Below, piece after piece: positions 52,641-61,162 of a stretch of DNA of 64,000 bases; position 1 is the first letter of the stretch, and each line of letters opens with the position of its first letter. A program made the translations under genes and the position numbers. The DNA lies in assembly GCA_045586405.1 (NCBI GenBank), contig JAZNAG010000112.1:1-64000 (forward strand), read 5' to 3'. The notes under the pieces were generated by a model that made no database searches, had not been told where the DNA came from, and was given only the letters and a program-made list of their open reading frames with translations. This stretch comes from SIG607 sp045586405 (GTDB taxonomy: Bacteria > Bacillota > Clostridia > Oscillospirales > Acutalibacteraceae).

Positions 52641-53777
52641 GTGCAGACTTATAAGATAGCAGGTCTTATTGTAGAAATGGATGTAAAGTATGACAGACTT
52701 AAAGAGTATGCCGAGCCATATCTGTATAAGGGCAGAGAAAAGCCTGATATGACGCTTGAGTTAAAGGAAGAAGCTCTTTTAAGGGCAAAAAGTCATTATC
52801 CGAATTTGAGCGAGTCTGACCTTGAATACCTCCTTTACGGTATACTTTTTTATGACAGACTGCTGGATTTCGGCGGTATGATGCTTCATGCATCGGCGGT
52901 TGGTCTTGAAAAAAGAGCCTATCTTTTCTCGGCTAATTCGGGGGTGGGTAAATCTACCCATACGGCTTACTGGACCGAGCTTTATAAGAACGCGGTTATA
53001 ATCAATGATGATAAACCTGCCTTAAGATTTGTTGACGGTGAACTTTACGTATACGGCACTCCATTTAGCGGCAAGCATAATAAGAGTGTTAACAGCAGAT
53101 TTTTACTTGGCGGAATATGCTTTTTGACAAGAGGCAGTGAAAATGAAATTGAAAGCATTACTCCTGCCGAAGCTTTGCAGTATATATTGAAGCAAAGTAT
53201 AAGCAGTTATCACGCCGACAGAGTTGCAAAAAAACTTCAGATTATGGATAAGGTCCTCGCTAACGCAAAGCTTTATAAAATGAAATGTATAAACGACATT
53301 TCTGCCGCAAAGGTATCTTATGAAAAAATGAAGGTATCAATGCCGGTAAAACTTTTAGAGCTTCTTCCGGTTATGGAAGAAACCTTATCAGCCGGCTGTA
53401 CCGTGACCTTTACTACCCACGGCAAAAGTATGCGTCCCATATTAAACGACGGCGACAGCGTAACCGTTAAAAAAGCGGATAAATATAAGGTAGGGGATGT
53501 TGTGCTTTACAGAAAGCCTGACGGTAAGTTTGTATTGCACAGAATAATAGGACTAAAAAAAGATACAGTGTATACTCAGGGCGATTCGCTTCACGAAAAA
53601 GACGAGCCTATTACCGTGGATGCAATACTTGGCAAAGCAATAGCCTACGTTTATCCTCAAAGAGAGGTTAAAACCACCGAGTTTGCTTATAAACTTTATA
53701 AAATTCTTTATATGTCTTATGTGGGCAGAATGTTAAGACTTTTAAAAAGAAAAATAATGAAAAAACAGCACTCTTAA
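52641..53777 (+). CDS. HprK-like P-loop kinase fused to S26-type peptidase domain
   Basis: 378 residues in two parts. Residues about 1-230 resemble the C-terminal kinase fold of HPr kinase-like proteins, with P-loop SANSGVGKSTHT near 97-108 and INDDKPAL as a Walker-B-like acidic pair. Residues about 255-340 look like an S24/S26 signal-peptidase domain of the SipW/ER type: Ser263 in HGKSMRPIL, GDVVLYR, His300 in FVLHRIIG, and Asp in YTQGDSLHEKDEP. Start GTG 52641 sits eight bases after AGGGG. It follows dnaE by 17 bases. HprK-like kinases and S26-like peptidases occur separately beside RiPP genes elsewhere; the fusion's function is unknown. Confidence 0.75.
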   Translation: MQTYKIAGLIVEMDVKYDRLKEYAEPYLYKGREKPDMTLELKEEALLRAKSHYPNLSESDLEYLLYGILFYDRLLDFGGMMLHASAVGLEKRAYLFSANSGVGKSTHTAYWTELYKNAVIINDDKPALRFVDGELYVYGTPFSGKHNKSVNSRFLLGGICFLTRGSENEIESITPAEALQYILKQSISSYHADRVAKKLQIMDKVLANAKLYKMKCINDISAAKVSYEKMKVSMPVKLLELLPVMEETLSAGCTVTFTTHGKSMRPILNDGDSVTVKKADKYKVGDVVLYRKPDGKFVLHRIIGLKKDTVYTQGDSLHEKDEPITVDAILGKAIAYVYPQREVKTTEFAYKLYKILYMSYVGRMLRLLKRKIMKKQHS

Positions 53778-53790
53778 GAGTGCTGTTTTT
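53761..53790. terminator. Bidirectional terminator with stop codon in its loop
   Basis: A perfect 30-base palindrome (13-bp stem, TTAA loop) with A-run and T-run ends. The kinase-peptidase gene's TAA is in the loop, and the convergent PRPP synthetase gene ends four bases beyond. Confidence 0.92.
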
Positions 53791-53793
53791 GTT

Positions 53794-54930
53794 TTAGATT
53801 TTACCGTTTTCGTTATATTTTCTTACGATATTTTTAATACGGTCAATGGGGTTTAGCAGTTCGCTTATTGAGTTGTCACAGTTAAGTGTATCAATAAGAA
53901 GCGCAATGTACTTTGACATATTTACGTTGCAGTACCATTCTTTAGAGAGAAGCTCGGGCTCATTATATATAAGGTTGGTGGTGAATACTTTATCGATTAG
54001 ACCTCTGGAATAGTATTCGTCAAACTTATCATAGCCGTCAACGAAAAGGCCGAAGGTGGAGAATATGAATACGCGTTTTGCACCTTCTTTTTTCAGTCTT
54101 TCTGAAACATCCAGCATTGACTCGCCTGAAGAAATCATATCGTCTACAATAATAAGGTCTTTACCCTTAACATCGTTACCTAAAAATTCGTGGGCTTCAA
54201 TGGGGTTTTTACCGTTTACGATTACCGAGTAGTTTCTTCTTTTATAGAACATACCAAGAGGCAGACCTAAAACAGAAGAGTAGTAGATACATCTGCCCAT
54301 ACCGCCTTCGTCGGGAGAAACTATCATAGTGTGGTCTTTGTCAAGCTTTACATCAGGAACGTTTTTAAGGAGAGCCTTTATCATCTGATAGGTAGCTTGT
54401 ACATTGTCAAAGCCGTCAAGGGGAATAGCGTTGTTAACTCTGGGGTCGTGGGCATCAAAGGTGATGATGTTTTTAACACCCATTCTTACAAGCTCCTGAA
54501 GAGCCATAGCACAGTCCATAGATTCTCTTGTTGAGCGTCTGTGCTGTCTGCCTTCGTAAAGCATAGGCATAATTACGGTGATTCTTCTTGCTTTACCGCC
54601 GAAAGCGGCAATAACTCTCTTTAAATCTTGGAAGTGGTCATCGGGACTCATAGGCACTTCTTTGCCGTACATTTTGTAGGTTACGCCGTGATTAAAGCAG
54701 TCGCAGATAATATAAGCGTCAAGACCGCGTGCTGTGTGGTTTAAAACGCCCTTTGCTTCACCTGTACCAAAACGTGGGCAGTTAGCATTGATTACATAGC
54801 TGTGCTCAGGCGGCATACCGCGCCATTGCATAAGATAGTAATCTACCTTTGCTGAAATATCCTCACAGCCACGCATATTTACTATTGCAAGGTCGCCGTA
54901 AGGAGTGTGAGTCAGTGACATAGTTGCCAT
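53794..54930 (-). CDS. prs: Ribose-phosphate pyrophosphokinase (PRPP synthetase)
   Basis: 378 residues. Makes PRPP from ribose-5-phosphate and ATP for nucleotide, His, Trp and NAD synthesis. The PRPP loop is KDLIIVDDMISSGES; YEGRQHRRSTRESM and FDAHDPR are the metal and ribose-phosphate motifs. It is longer than the usual 315 residues and belongs to a divergent Clostridial type with extra N- and C-terminal parts. Start ATG 54930 has GGAGGG eight bases upstream; longer in-frame starts lack one. Hpt at 11560 uses its product. Confidence 0.93.
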   Translation of the reverse strand: MATMSLTHTPYGDLAIVNMRGCEDISAKVDYYLMQWRGMPPEHSYVINANCPRFGTGEAKGVLNHTARGLDAYIICDCFNHGVTYKMYGKEVPMSPDDHFQDLKRVIAAFGGKARRITVIMPMLYEGRQHRRSTRESMDCAMALQELVRMGVKNIITFDAHDPRVNNAIPLDGFDNVQATYQMIKALLKNVPDVKLDKDHTMIVSPDEGGMGRCIYYSSVLGLPLGMFYKRRNYSVIVNGKNPIEAHEFLGNDVKGKDLIIVDDMISSGESMLDVSERLKKEGAKRVFIFSTFGLFVDGYDKFDEYYSRGLIDKVFTTNLIYNEPELLSKEWYCNVNMSKYIALLIDTLNCDNSISELLNPIDRIKNIVRKYNENGKI

Positions 54931-55023
54931 ATTTTTTCCCTCCAAAAGTCCTGTTACTAATATAATAACATAAACTCTTAAAATAATAAAGAGTTTTTTC
55001 GACATATTAAGTTAAAAAATTCG

Positions 55024-55052
55024 TTGAATAAATTGCATACTTTTGGTATAAT
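55024..55052 (+). promoter_or_regulatory. Sigma-A promoter for the thyX run
   Basis: -35 TTGAAT, 17-base spacer, perfect TATAAT, about 40 bases before thyX. Confidence 0.7.
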
Positions 55053-55093
55053 GAACAAAGATGTTAAAATTATCATATTCGGAGGACGAAATT

Positions 55094-55876
55094 ATGCCTA
55101 AAGTTACACTTTTAACTTATACACCGGATCCTGAAATTACCATAGCCTCAGCCGCAAAACTTTGTTACAGCCCTGCAAGTATTGATACTGTAAGAGACGG
55201 CCTTACCGAGGAAACAGCGGCGGAGTTTGTTGAAATGCTTTCAAATCTCGGACATGAAAGTCCTACCGAGCATGCTTATTTTACCTTTGGAATCGAAGGT
55301 GTATCCCGTGCGCTTCTTGCACAGATAACAAGACACCGTATTGCTTCTTTCTCGGTGCAGAGCCAGAGATATGTTACAGAAAAGCAGTTCGGCTATGTTC
55401 TGCCGCCTGAAATTGAAAACTGCCCTGAGGCTCTTGAAATATTTAATGAATCTATGAAGAGAGATCAGCAAGATTATGATAAAATCACAGCGGTTTTAAA
55501 AGAGAAGCATTTAAAAGAATTTTTAAATGAAGGTAAAGACGAAAAAACCGCACAGAGAATGGCAGAGAAGAAGGCTATTGAAGATGCAAGATTTGTTTTG
55601 CCCAATGCTTGCGAAACCAAAATGATAGTTACCATGAATACAAGATCTTTGCTTAATTTCTTCAGGCACCGTTGCTGCACAAGGGCTCAGTGGGAGATCC
55701 GCGATGTAGCTAATCAGATGTTGGCGCTTGTCAGCGAGGTTGCACCTCAGCTTTTCAAAAAGGCGGGTCCTTCTTGCGTAGCAGGTCATTGTCCCGAGGG
55801 TAAAATGAGTTGTGGCAGAGTTAAGGAAATGCGCGAGCTTAATGAAAAAATCAAAAACGGTGAATATAATGGGTAA
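55094..55876 (+). CDS. thyX: FAD-dependent thymidylate synthase
   Basis: 260 residues. Methylates dUMP to dTMP using methylene-tetrahydrofolate, FAD and NADPH. The ThyX signature RHRIASFSVQSQR is at 80-92, and the C-terminal FRHRCCTRAQWEIR is conserved. ATG 55094 has GGAGG eight bases upstream, better than the ATG at 55061. The end overlaps tmk by eight bases, coupling two successive steps of dTTP synthesis. Confidence 0.96.
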   Translation: MPKVTLLTYTPDPEITIASAAKLCYSPASIDTVRDGLTEETAAEFVEMLSNLGHESPTEHAYFTFGIEGVSRALLAQITRHRIASFSVQSQRYVTEKQFGYVLPPEIENCPEALEIFNESMKRDQQDYDKITAVLKEKHLKEFLNEGKDEKTAQRMAEKKAIEDARFVLPNACETKMIVTMNTRSLLNFFRHRCCTRAQWEIRDVANQMLALVSEVAPQLFKKAGPSCVAGHCPEGKMSCGRVKEMRELNEKIKNGEYNG

Positions 55877-56531
55877 ACTAATTGTTATAGAGGGACTTGA
55901 CGGAAGCGGAAAGTCCACTCAGCTTGAATTACTTTATAAAAATCTAACCGATAAGGGTATAGACTGTCGCTGTGTTTCTTTCCCCGATTATGAACACCCC
56001 TCCAGCACACTTGTTAAAATGTATCTTTCGGGTGAGTTTGGTAATGATCCGGGGGATGTAAATGCTTATGCCGCTTCTACCTTTTATGCGGTGGACAGAT
56101 ATGCTTCTTTTAAGAAGTATTGGGGCGACTACTATAATGGCGGCGGCGTAGTTATTGCAGGCAGATATGTTACCTCGAATGCGGTTCACCAGAACTCAAA
56201 GCTTGATGAGTCGCTGTGGAACGGTTTTCTTGACTGGCTGTATGATTTTGAGTATGTAAAAATGGGTATTCCAAAGCCTGATAAGGTTATTTTCCTTGAT
56301 ATGCCTATTGAGGTTTCTCAAAAGCTTATGACAGGCAGATATAAAGGCGATGAAGCCAAAAAGGATATTCACGAAAGAAATACCGATTATCTTGAGCATT
56401 GCAGAAAATCTGCCCTTTATACCGCAGAGTATTCGGGTTGGCAGAAAATTTCCTGCGCTAAAGACGGCGAGGCCAGAACTATCGAAGATATAGCTCAGGA
56501 TGTATTAAACAGCGTACTTGAGGTTTTATAA
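55869..56531 (+). CDS. tmk: Thymidylate kinase
   Basis: 220 residues. Phosphorylates dTMP to dTDP. P-loop EGLDGSGKSTQLE is at residues 8-20, and dNMP-binding DRYASFKKYW and AGRYVTSNAVHQN are present. The LID region holds GRYKGDEAKKDIHE. The short start inside the thyX end is preferred because the protein then begins MGKLIVIEG, as in the family. It is slightly longer than most Tmk, with an insert between strand and LID (FLDWLYDFEYVKMGIPKPDK). Confidence 0.92.
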   Translation: MGKLIVIEGLDGSGKSTQLELLYKNLTDKGIDCRCVSFPDYEHPSSTLVKMYLSGEFGNDPGDVNAYAASTFYAVDRYASFKKYWGDYYNGGGVVIAGRYVTSNAVHQNSKLDESLWNGFLDWLYDFEYVKMGIPKPDKVIFLDMPIEVSQKLMTGRYKGDEAKKDIHERNTDYLEHCRKSALYTAEYSGWQKISCAKDGEARTIEDIAQDVLNSVLEVL

Positions 56532-56540
56532 GGAGTAAAT

Positions 56541-57092
56541 ATGGTTTATACTTTTTTAGCCGACGGCTTTGAAGAAGCAGAGGCAATAGTGCCCGTAGAT
56601 ATTTTAAGACGGTTAAACATACCTGTAGTAACGGTCGGCGTAACAGGTAAAAACGTGACAGGCAGTCATAATATAACGGTTGCGGCTGACACAGAAATCG
56701 ATAAAGCCGATTTTACCGATATTACCGCAGTTATACTTCCGGGCGGTATGCCGGGTACTCTTAATCTGCAAAAAAACGAAAAACTTTGCGCTCTTTTAAA
56801 GCAGTGCAGTAAGCAGAAAGTTATAATTTCTGCTTTATGTGCTGCGCCATCTATACTTGGCGGTCTTGAGCTTTTAAAGGGTAGGGAGTATACCTGTTAT
56901 CCCGGTTTTGAAAAGAGTATAGACGGAATACACAAAAATATTCCTCTTGTTATAGATGAGGGTAAAAATACCCTTATTACTGCCTGGGGCCCCGGTGCCG
57001 CATACCGTTTCGGCTTTGCCTTGGCAGAAAAAATCCTAGGTAAAGATGTAAATGACCTTAAAAAATCTATGATGATGTGCGGAGACGAATAA
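56541..57092 (+). CDS. DJ-1/PfpI-family protein
   Basis: 183 residues. The conserved start YTFLADGFEEAEAIVPVDIL and nucleophile-elbow Cys in ISALCAAPSILG (about 101-103) place it in the DJ-1/YajL/ThiJ group. Proposed roles include chaperone, glyoxalase or deglycase activity; none can be chosen from sequence. GGAG lies before the ATG, nine bases after tmk, and the stop overlaps mltG as TAATG. Confidence 0.9.
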   Translation: MVYTFLADGFEEAEAIVPVDILRRLNIPVVTVGVTGKNVTGSHNITVAADTEIDKADFTDITAVILPGGMPGTLNLQKNEKLCALLKQCSKQKVIISALCAAPSILGGLELLKGREYTCYPGFEKSIDGIHKNIPLVIDEGKNTLITAWGPGAAYRFGFALAEKILGKDVNDLKKSMMMCGDE

Positions 57093-58270
57093 TGGACGAA
57101 AACAAAGAAATTATAAACGGCGAAACATTAGAAGAAACGGTAGCTGAAAAAGCTGTAATTGAAATTCAGCCGCAACCTGCCAAGCCTAAAAAGAAAATAC
57201 TGTTATACTCGGCACTGTCTGTAGGTGCCGTATTTCTTGCTACGGTTATCGGTGTTTTAGTCTTTGCTTTGTGCGATATAAACGGTGTATATAATAAATA
57301 CGATACAAGTATCGGTATTGAAAAGGGAACACCGTCTTCTGTTATTGCTAAAACTCTTGAAAACGAAGGGGTAATTAAAAGTTCCTTTATTTTCAGAGTT
57401 TACAGTAAATTGACAGGTTATGAGAGTAAATTTTTATATGGTGTTTACGATATAAAGGCTAAAAGCGGATACAAGCAAATTGCCGAAAAGCTTTCTACCG
57501 AGGGTGCTGTGCTTGAAAGCGTTAGCGTTACCATTCCCGAAGGTACGGGTATAAACGATTTTGTTAAAGATGTAAACGGTGCCGACGTTACGGTGCCCGG
57601 TATTGCTACTTTGCTTGAAAGAGCAGGGGTATGCTCTAAAGAACACTTTTTTGAAGCATTAAACAATGCGGATATAAAAGGTGAACTTTTCGTCTCGGTA
57701 GACAAAAACAATACTTATTATGCCCTTGAGGGTTATCTTTTTCCTGACACCTATGAATTTTATTCCTATAACTCAGAGGAATGTGCTGTTTTAGCGGTTA
57801 ATAAAATGATAGACAAAATGAATAAGGTAATTGACAGCGATATAAAGGCAAGAGCAAAAGAAAAGGGTATGAGCATAAATGAGGTACTAACCCTCGCATC
57901 TATTGTTCAGATGGAAGCGGGGCTTGATACCAAGGGTATGCCCAAGGTTGCCGCAGTTTTCTATAACAGAATGAACCGTGGCGAAGGTATGGGTTCTTCG
58001 CCTACTTGCTATTATGGTGATTCTTTTGATAATGACGACGGCAGATATAATACCTATAACATAAAGGGCTATCCGCCGGGACCACTTTGCTCACCCGGTA
58101 AAGAAGCCATAAATGCGGTACTTTATCCTGAGGAAAACTTTACAGAATATTTTTATTTTGTGACCGATAAAAACGGCAAGTTTTATTTTCATAAAACCTC
58201 TGCTGAGCAGTCTGCTACCATAAATCGTTTAAAGCAGGAAGGAAACTGGATATATGAGTATTTTGACTAA
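57092..58270 (+). CDS. mltG: Endolytic murein transglycosylase MltG
   Basis: 392 residues. Cuts nascent peptidoglycan strands and sets glycan length. A cytoplasmic tail of about 33 residues is followed by one membrane segment (about 35-58), a LysM-like domain (YKQIAEKLS) and the YceG catalytic domain with Glu in SIVQMEAGLD and GYPPGPLCSPG. Start ATG 57092 overlaps the DJ-1 stop. Its end overlaps the U32 gene by 17 bases. Confidence 0.95.
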   Translation: MDENKEIINGETLEETVAEKAVIEIQPQPAKPKKKILLYSALSVGAVFLATVIGVLVFALCDINGVYNKYDTSIGIEKGTPSSVIAKTLENEGVIKSSFIFRVYSKLTGYESKFLYGVYDIKAKSGYKQIAEKLSTEGAVLESVSVTIPEGTGINDFVKDVNGADVTVPGIATLLERAGVCSKEHFFEALNNADIKGELFVSVDKNNTYYALEGYLFPDTYEFYSYNSEECAVLAVNKMIDKMNKVIDSDIKARAKEKGMSINEVLTLASIVQMEAGLDTKGMPKVAAVFYNRMNRGEGMGSSPTCYYGDSFDNDDGRYNTYNIKGYPPGPLCSPGKEAINAVLYPEENFTEYFYFVTDKNGKFYFHKTSAEQSATINRLKQEGNWIYEYFD

Positions 58271-59483
58271 AAGAAAAATACCCGAGCTTCTTTGTCCTGC
58301 GGGAGATTTAACCCGTCTTATTGCGGCAGTTGATTACGGCGCAGATGCGGTTTATCTTGCAGGTGAGGAATTCGGTATGCGGACAGCTGCCTCAAACTTT
58401 GGAGAGGAAGATTTGCTGAAGGGTGTGGAATATGCCCACAGCCACGGCGTGAAAGTGCACGTCGCCTGTAATACCGTGCCTCATAACGAAGAAATGAGCA
58501 GACTTCCCGATTTTCTCCTAGGCCTTGAAAAAGCAGGGGTAGACGCTATTATTGCCAGTGATATAGGCACTATGGGGCTTGTTAAAAAATATGCCCCGTC
58601 AGCTGAACTTCACGTATCGGTGCAGTCGGGTATATGTAACTACGTTACGGCAAACGCTTTTTATGAAATGGGCGCAAAAAGAATAGTTCTGGCAAGGGAA
58701 CTGTCACTGGAAGAAATAAAGGAAATACGAGAGAAAACACCAAAAGATCTTGAAATAGAGTGCTTTGCTCACGGTGCTATGTGTGTTTCCTTTTCGGCAA
58801 GATGCCTTTTATCAAGCTATATGACGGGCAGAGATGCAAATAGAGGCGACTGTGCTCAGCCTTGCCGTTGGAATTATGCCCTTATGGAAGAAAAGCGACC
58901 CGGACAGTATTTTGATATTACCGAAACCGACAAAGGCAGTTATATACTTAACGCAAACGATATGTGTATGGCGCAGTACCTTGATAAAATGTGCGAAGCC
59001 GGTGTAGACAGCATTAAAATAGAGGGCAGAGCAAAATCTCACTATTATGTTGCTGTTACCACAAATGCCTACCGTGCCGCACTTGACAGCCTTAAAGAAG
59101 CAGAGGGCGAGTGGAAGCTTGAAAAATGGATAGAAGAAGAACTTGACAAGATAAGCCACCGTCCATACAGTACAGGCTTCTATTTTGGAGAGCCGTCGCA
59201 GACCTATCAAAGCGCAGGCTACGTGAGAGATTACTCGGTAGCGGTTGTTGTTACGGGTTATGAAAACGGCTGTATAGTAGGTATCATGAAAAATAAATTC
59301 TATAAAGGTCAGGAATTTGACTGTCTGTGTGTAAAAGAAGAGCCTTTTGTCTTTACGGCAGAGAAAATTTTTGATAAAGACGGTAACGAAATCGATAACG
59401 CGCCCCATCCTATGATGGTTGTTAAAATTCCTTGTGAAAGAAAGGCGCCTGCGGGCTCACTTCTCAGAATGAAAAATGAATAA
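58254..59483 (+). CDS. Peptidase U32-family protein (RNA-modification type)
   Basis: 409 residues. The U32 signature EIECFAHGAMCVSFSARCLL is central, with further Cys in NRGDCAQPCRW, and the N-terminal barrel starts LCPAGDLTRLIAAVDYGADA. Relatives TrhP/YegQ and RlhA hydroxylate tRNA or rRNA using these cysteines and prephenate, so an RNA hydroxylase is likelier than a protease. It overlaps mltG and is directly followed by a terminator that doubles as the next gene's leader. Confidence 0.92.
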   Translation: MSILTKRKIPELLCPAGDLTRLIAAVDYGADAVYLAGEEFGMRTAASNFGEEDLLKGVEYAHSHGVKVHVACNTVPHNEEMSRLPDFLLGLEKAGVDAIIASDIGTMGLVKKYAPSAELHVSVQSGICNYVTANAFYEMGAKRIVLARELSLEEIKEIREKTPKDLEIECFAHGAMCVSFSARCLLSSYMTGRDANRGDCAQPCRWNYALMEEKRPGQYFDITETDKGSYILNANDMCMAQYLDKMCEAGVDSIKIEGRAKSHYYVAVTTNAYRAALDSLKEAEGEWKLEKWIEEELDKISHRPYSTGFYFGEPSQTYQSAGYVRDYSVAVVVTGYENGCIVGIMKNKFYKGQEFDCLCVKEEPFVFTAEKIFDKDGNEIDNAPHPMMVVKIPCERKAPAGSLLRMKNE

Positions 59484-59487
59484 ATTT

Positions 59488-59522
59488 ATCACCCCGAGAA
59501 AAACTACTCGGGGTGATTTTTT
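59488..59522 (+). terminator. Terminator overlapping the PBP ribosome binding site
   Basis: An 11-bp GC-rich stem (59488-59498 with 59507-59517, eight-base loop) and T-run, ending at the base before the PBP start codon. The 3' arm contains GGGGTGA, which is also the only ribosome binding site for that gene. Confidence 0.88.
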
Positions 59523-61088
59523 ATGAAAACATATATAAGGCTCATTTGCGTTTTTGTGCTTATTCTTTCAATGTTTTTGGTTGGAACCGTCCGCGTTGCC
59601 GTAATAAATAACGATAAAAAAATCTCTGCCGCCGCAGAGCAAAACAGTATGGTTCTAAATCTGGCTCAGAACAGGGGCAGAATTTTTGACTGTAATCTTA
59701 ACGCTTTAACTGGAAATTCTTATGAAAATTATGCCGTTATTACACCCTCTGAGCAAACTATTATGTATTGCAGTACCGCCTTTTTCGGTGAGGAAAAAAT
59801 ACGTGTTTTGGGGAAGCTCAGAAACGGTAAACCTGCGGTGGTGAAAAAGCAGGAAATTTCTTGCGCGGGTGTAATAAATGTTAAGGTGCCTGTATGGAAT
59901 AAGGACGATTTTTGCATTCATCTGCTTGGTTATACCGATGCTTCTAATCACGGCGTTTCGGGAATAGAAAAGGCTATGGACAGCTACCTTTACAGCGACG
60001 AAAAAGTCACCGTAAAATACGCCTCTAACGCTTTGGGACAGGCGCTTGGCGGTATAGAACCTACAGTTCTTGGGGATACTCTTTCAACTACGGGAGTGGT
60101 TACCACAATAGACAGAAACGTTCAGGTGGTTATGGAAAAAGCTGCAGAGAATCTTAAAAAAGGGGCAATAGTGGTAAGTGAGGCAGGAACGGGTAAAATA
60201 AGGGGAATGCTCAGTAAACCATCCTTTACTAAAGAGGGCATAAGCGAAGCACTTGAATCAGCCGATTCTCCCCTCATGAACAGGGCGCTTAAGGGTTATA
60301 ATGTAGGCTCGGCTTTTAAACCCTGCGTTGCACTTGCAAACGGAAAACTCAGCAGTATGACGGTTGAGTGTGAGGGAAGTGTGAGCATTGAAAACAGCAC
60401 CTTTTATTGCCATTTGCGAAGCGGTCACAAAACTGTCGATATAAAGGATGCGCTGGTGAATTCCTGCAACTCTTTTTTTTACCGTTTTGCATTAAATACA
60501 GGTGGCGATAAGCTTTACGAGACAGCAACCCTTTTCGGCTTCGGTTATAATAAAATTCTATGCGACGGCATAACTACTCAAGGTGAATGTATACCCTCAA
60601 GAAACAGCCTTAAAGATAACCGTGTTCTTGCCAATTTTTCAATAGGGCAGGGGCAATTTCTTGCGTCGCCCATAACAATGCTTTCTCTTTATGAAGCTAT
60701 AGCATGCGGTGGTCAGTACCACCAGCCAACTTTAATAGAAGGCTTTATGGAAAACGCGACAATTACCGAAAAAACTGCCGAAAAACCACCCACAAAGGCA
60801 ATAGACGAAAATACCGCACTTATGCTTAAAAACTATCTCTCAGAGGTGGTTATAAGCGGTACGGGGAAAAACGCTTACAGCGAAAGGGTGAAAATAGCGG
60901 GTAAAACCGCTACCGCACAAACAGGCTGGATAGGTGAGGATGAAAACAGTATAGAACATTCTTGGTTTTGCGGTTTTTTTCCTGCCGATAACCCAAAATA
61001 TATAGCAGTTGTGCTTGTTGAGGACAGTGCAAACACCGCCTGTTCTGCCACGGAAATTTTTAAATATATAGCCGAAGGATTAAGTTGA
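59523..61088 (+). CDS. Class B penicillin-binding protein (SpoVD/PbpA-like transpeptidase)
   Basis: 521 residues. One N-terminal membrane segment (about 6-27), a short pedestal with RGRIFDCN, and a transpeptidase domain with Ser263-x-x-Lys266 in VGSAFKP, S314-C-N316, and KTATAQTG near 461. These motifs are complete, so it should cross-link peptidoglycan. It is shorter than vegetative PBP2 and lacks PASTA domains, resembling sporulation or division-type class B enzymes. The Shine-Dalgarno sequence is inside the preceding terminator stem, so its expression may depend on read-through or on melting of that hairpin. Confidence 0.9.
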   Translation: MKTYIRLICVFVLILSMFLVGTVRVAVINNDKKISAAAEQNSMVLNLAQNRGRIFDCNLNALTGNSYENYAVITPSEQTIMYCSTAFFGEEKIRVLGKLRNGKPAVVKKQEISCAGVINVKVPVWNKDDFCIHLLGYTDASNHGVSGIEKAMDSYLYSDEKVTVKYASNALGQALGGIEPTVLGDTLSTTGVVTTIDRNVQVVMEKAAENLKKGAIVVSEAGTGKIRGMLSKPSFTKEGISEALESADSPLMNRALKGYNVGSAFKPCVALANGKLSSMTVECEGSVSIENSTFYCHLRSGHKTVDIKDALVNSCNSFFYRFALNTGGDKLYETATLFGFGYNKILCDGITTQGECIPSRNSLKDNRVLANFSIGQGQFLASPITMLSLYEAIACGGQYHQPTLIEGFMENATITEKTAEKPPTKAIDENTALMLKNYLSEVVISGTGKNAYSERVKIAGKTATAQTGWIGEDENSIEHSWFCGFFPADNPKYIAVVLVEDSANTACSATEIFKYIAEGLS

Positions 61089-61113
61089 CAAAAGGCAGTT
61101 TTATATATATAAT
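61085..61113 (+). promoter_or_regulatory. Consensus sigma-A promoter for alaS
   Basis: Perfect TTGACA, 17 bases, perfect TATAAT. The -35 box includes the stop codon of the PBP gene. The 45-base leader has no T-box. Confidence 0.88.
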
Positions 61114-61162
61114 AATTTTGTATGTTTATATATATTTATAGCGATTGCGAGGAACAGTAAAA

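Noticed and set aside
54973..55001. A/T-rich 8-bp inverted repeat with T-run upstream of prs
   Set aside because: The stem is weak, the loop is about ten bases, and it lies between divergent genes where a terminator has no clear use.
61114..61162. T-box or other riboswitch before alaS
   Set aside because: The leader is only about 45 bases, too short for a T-box, and has no antiterminator sequence.
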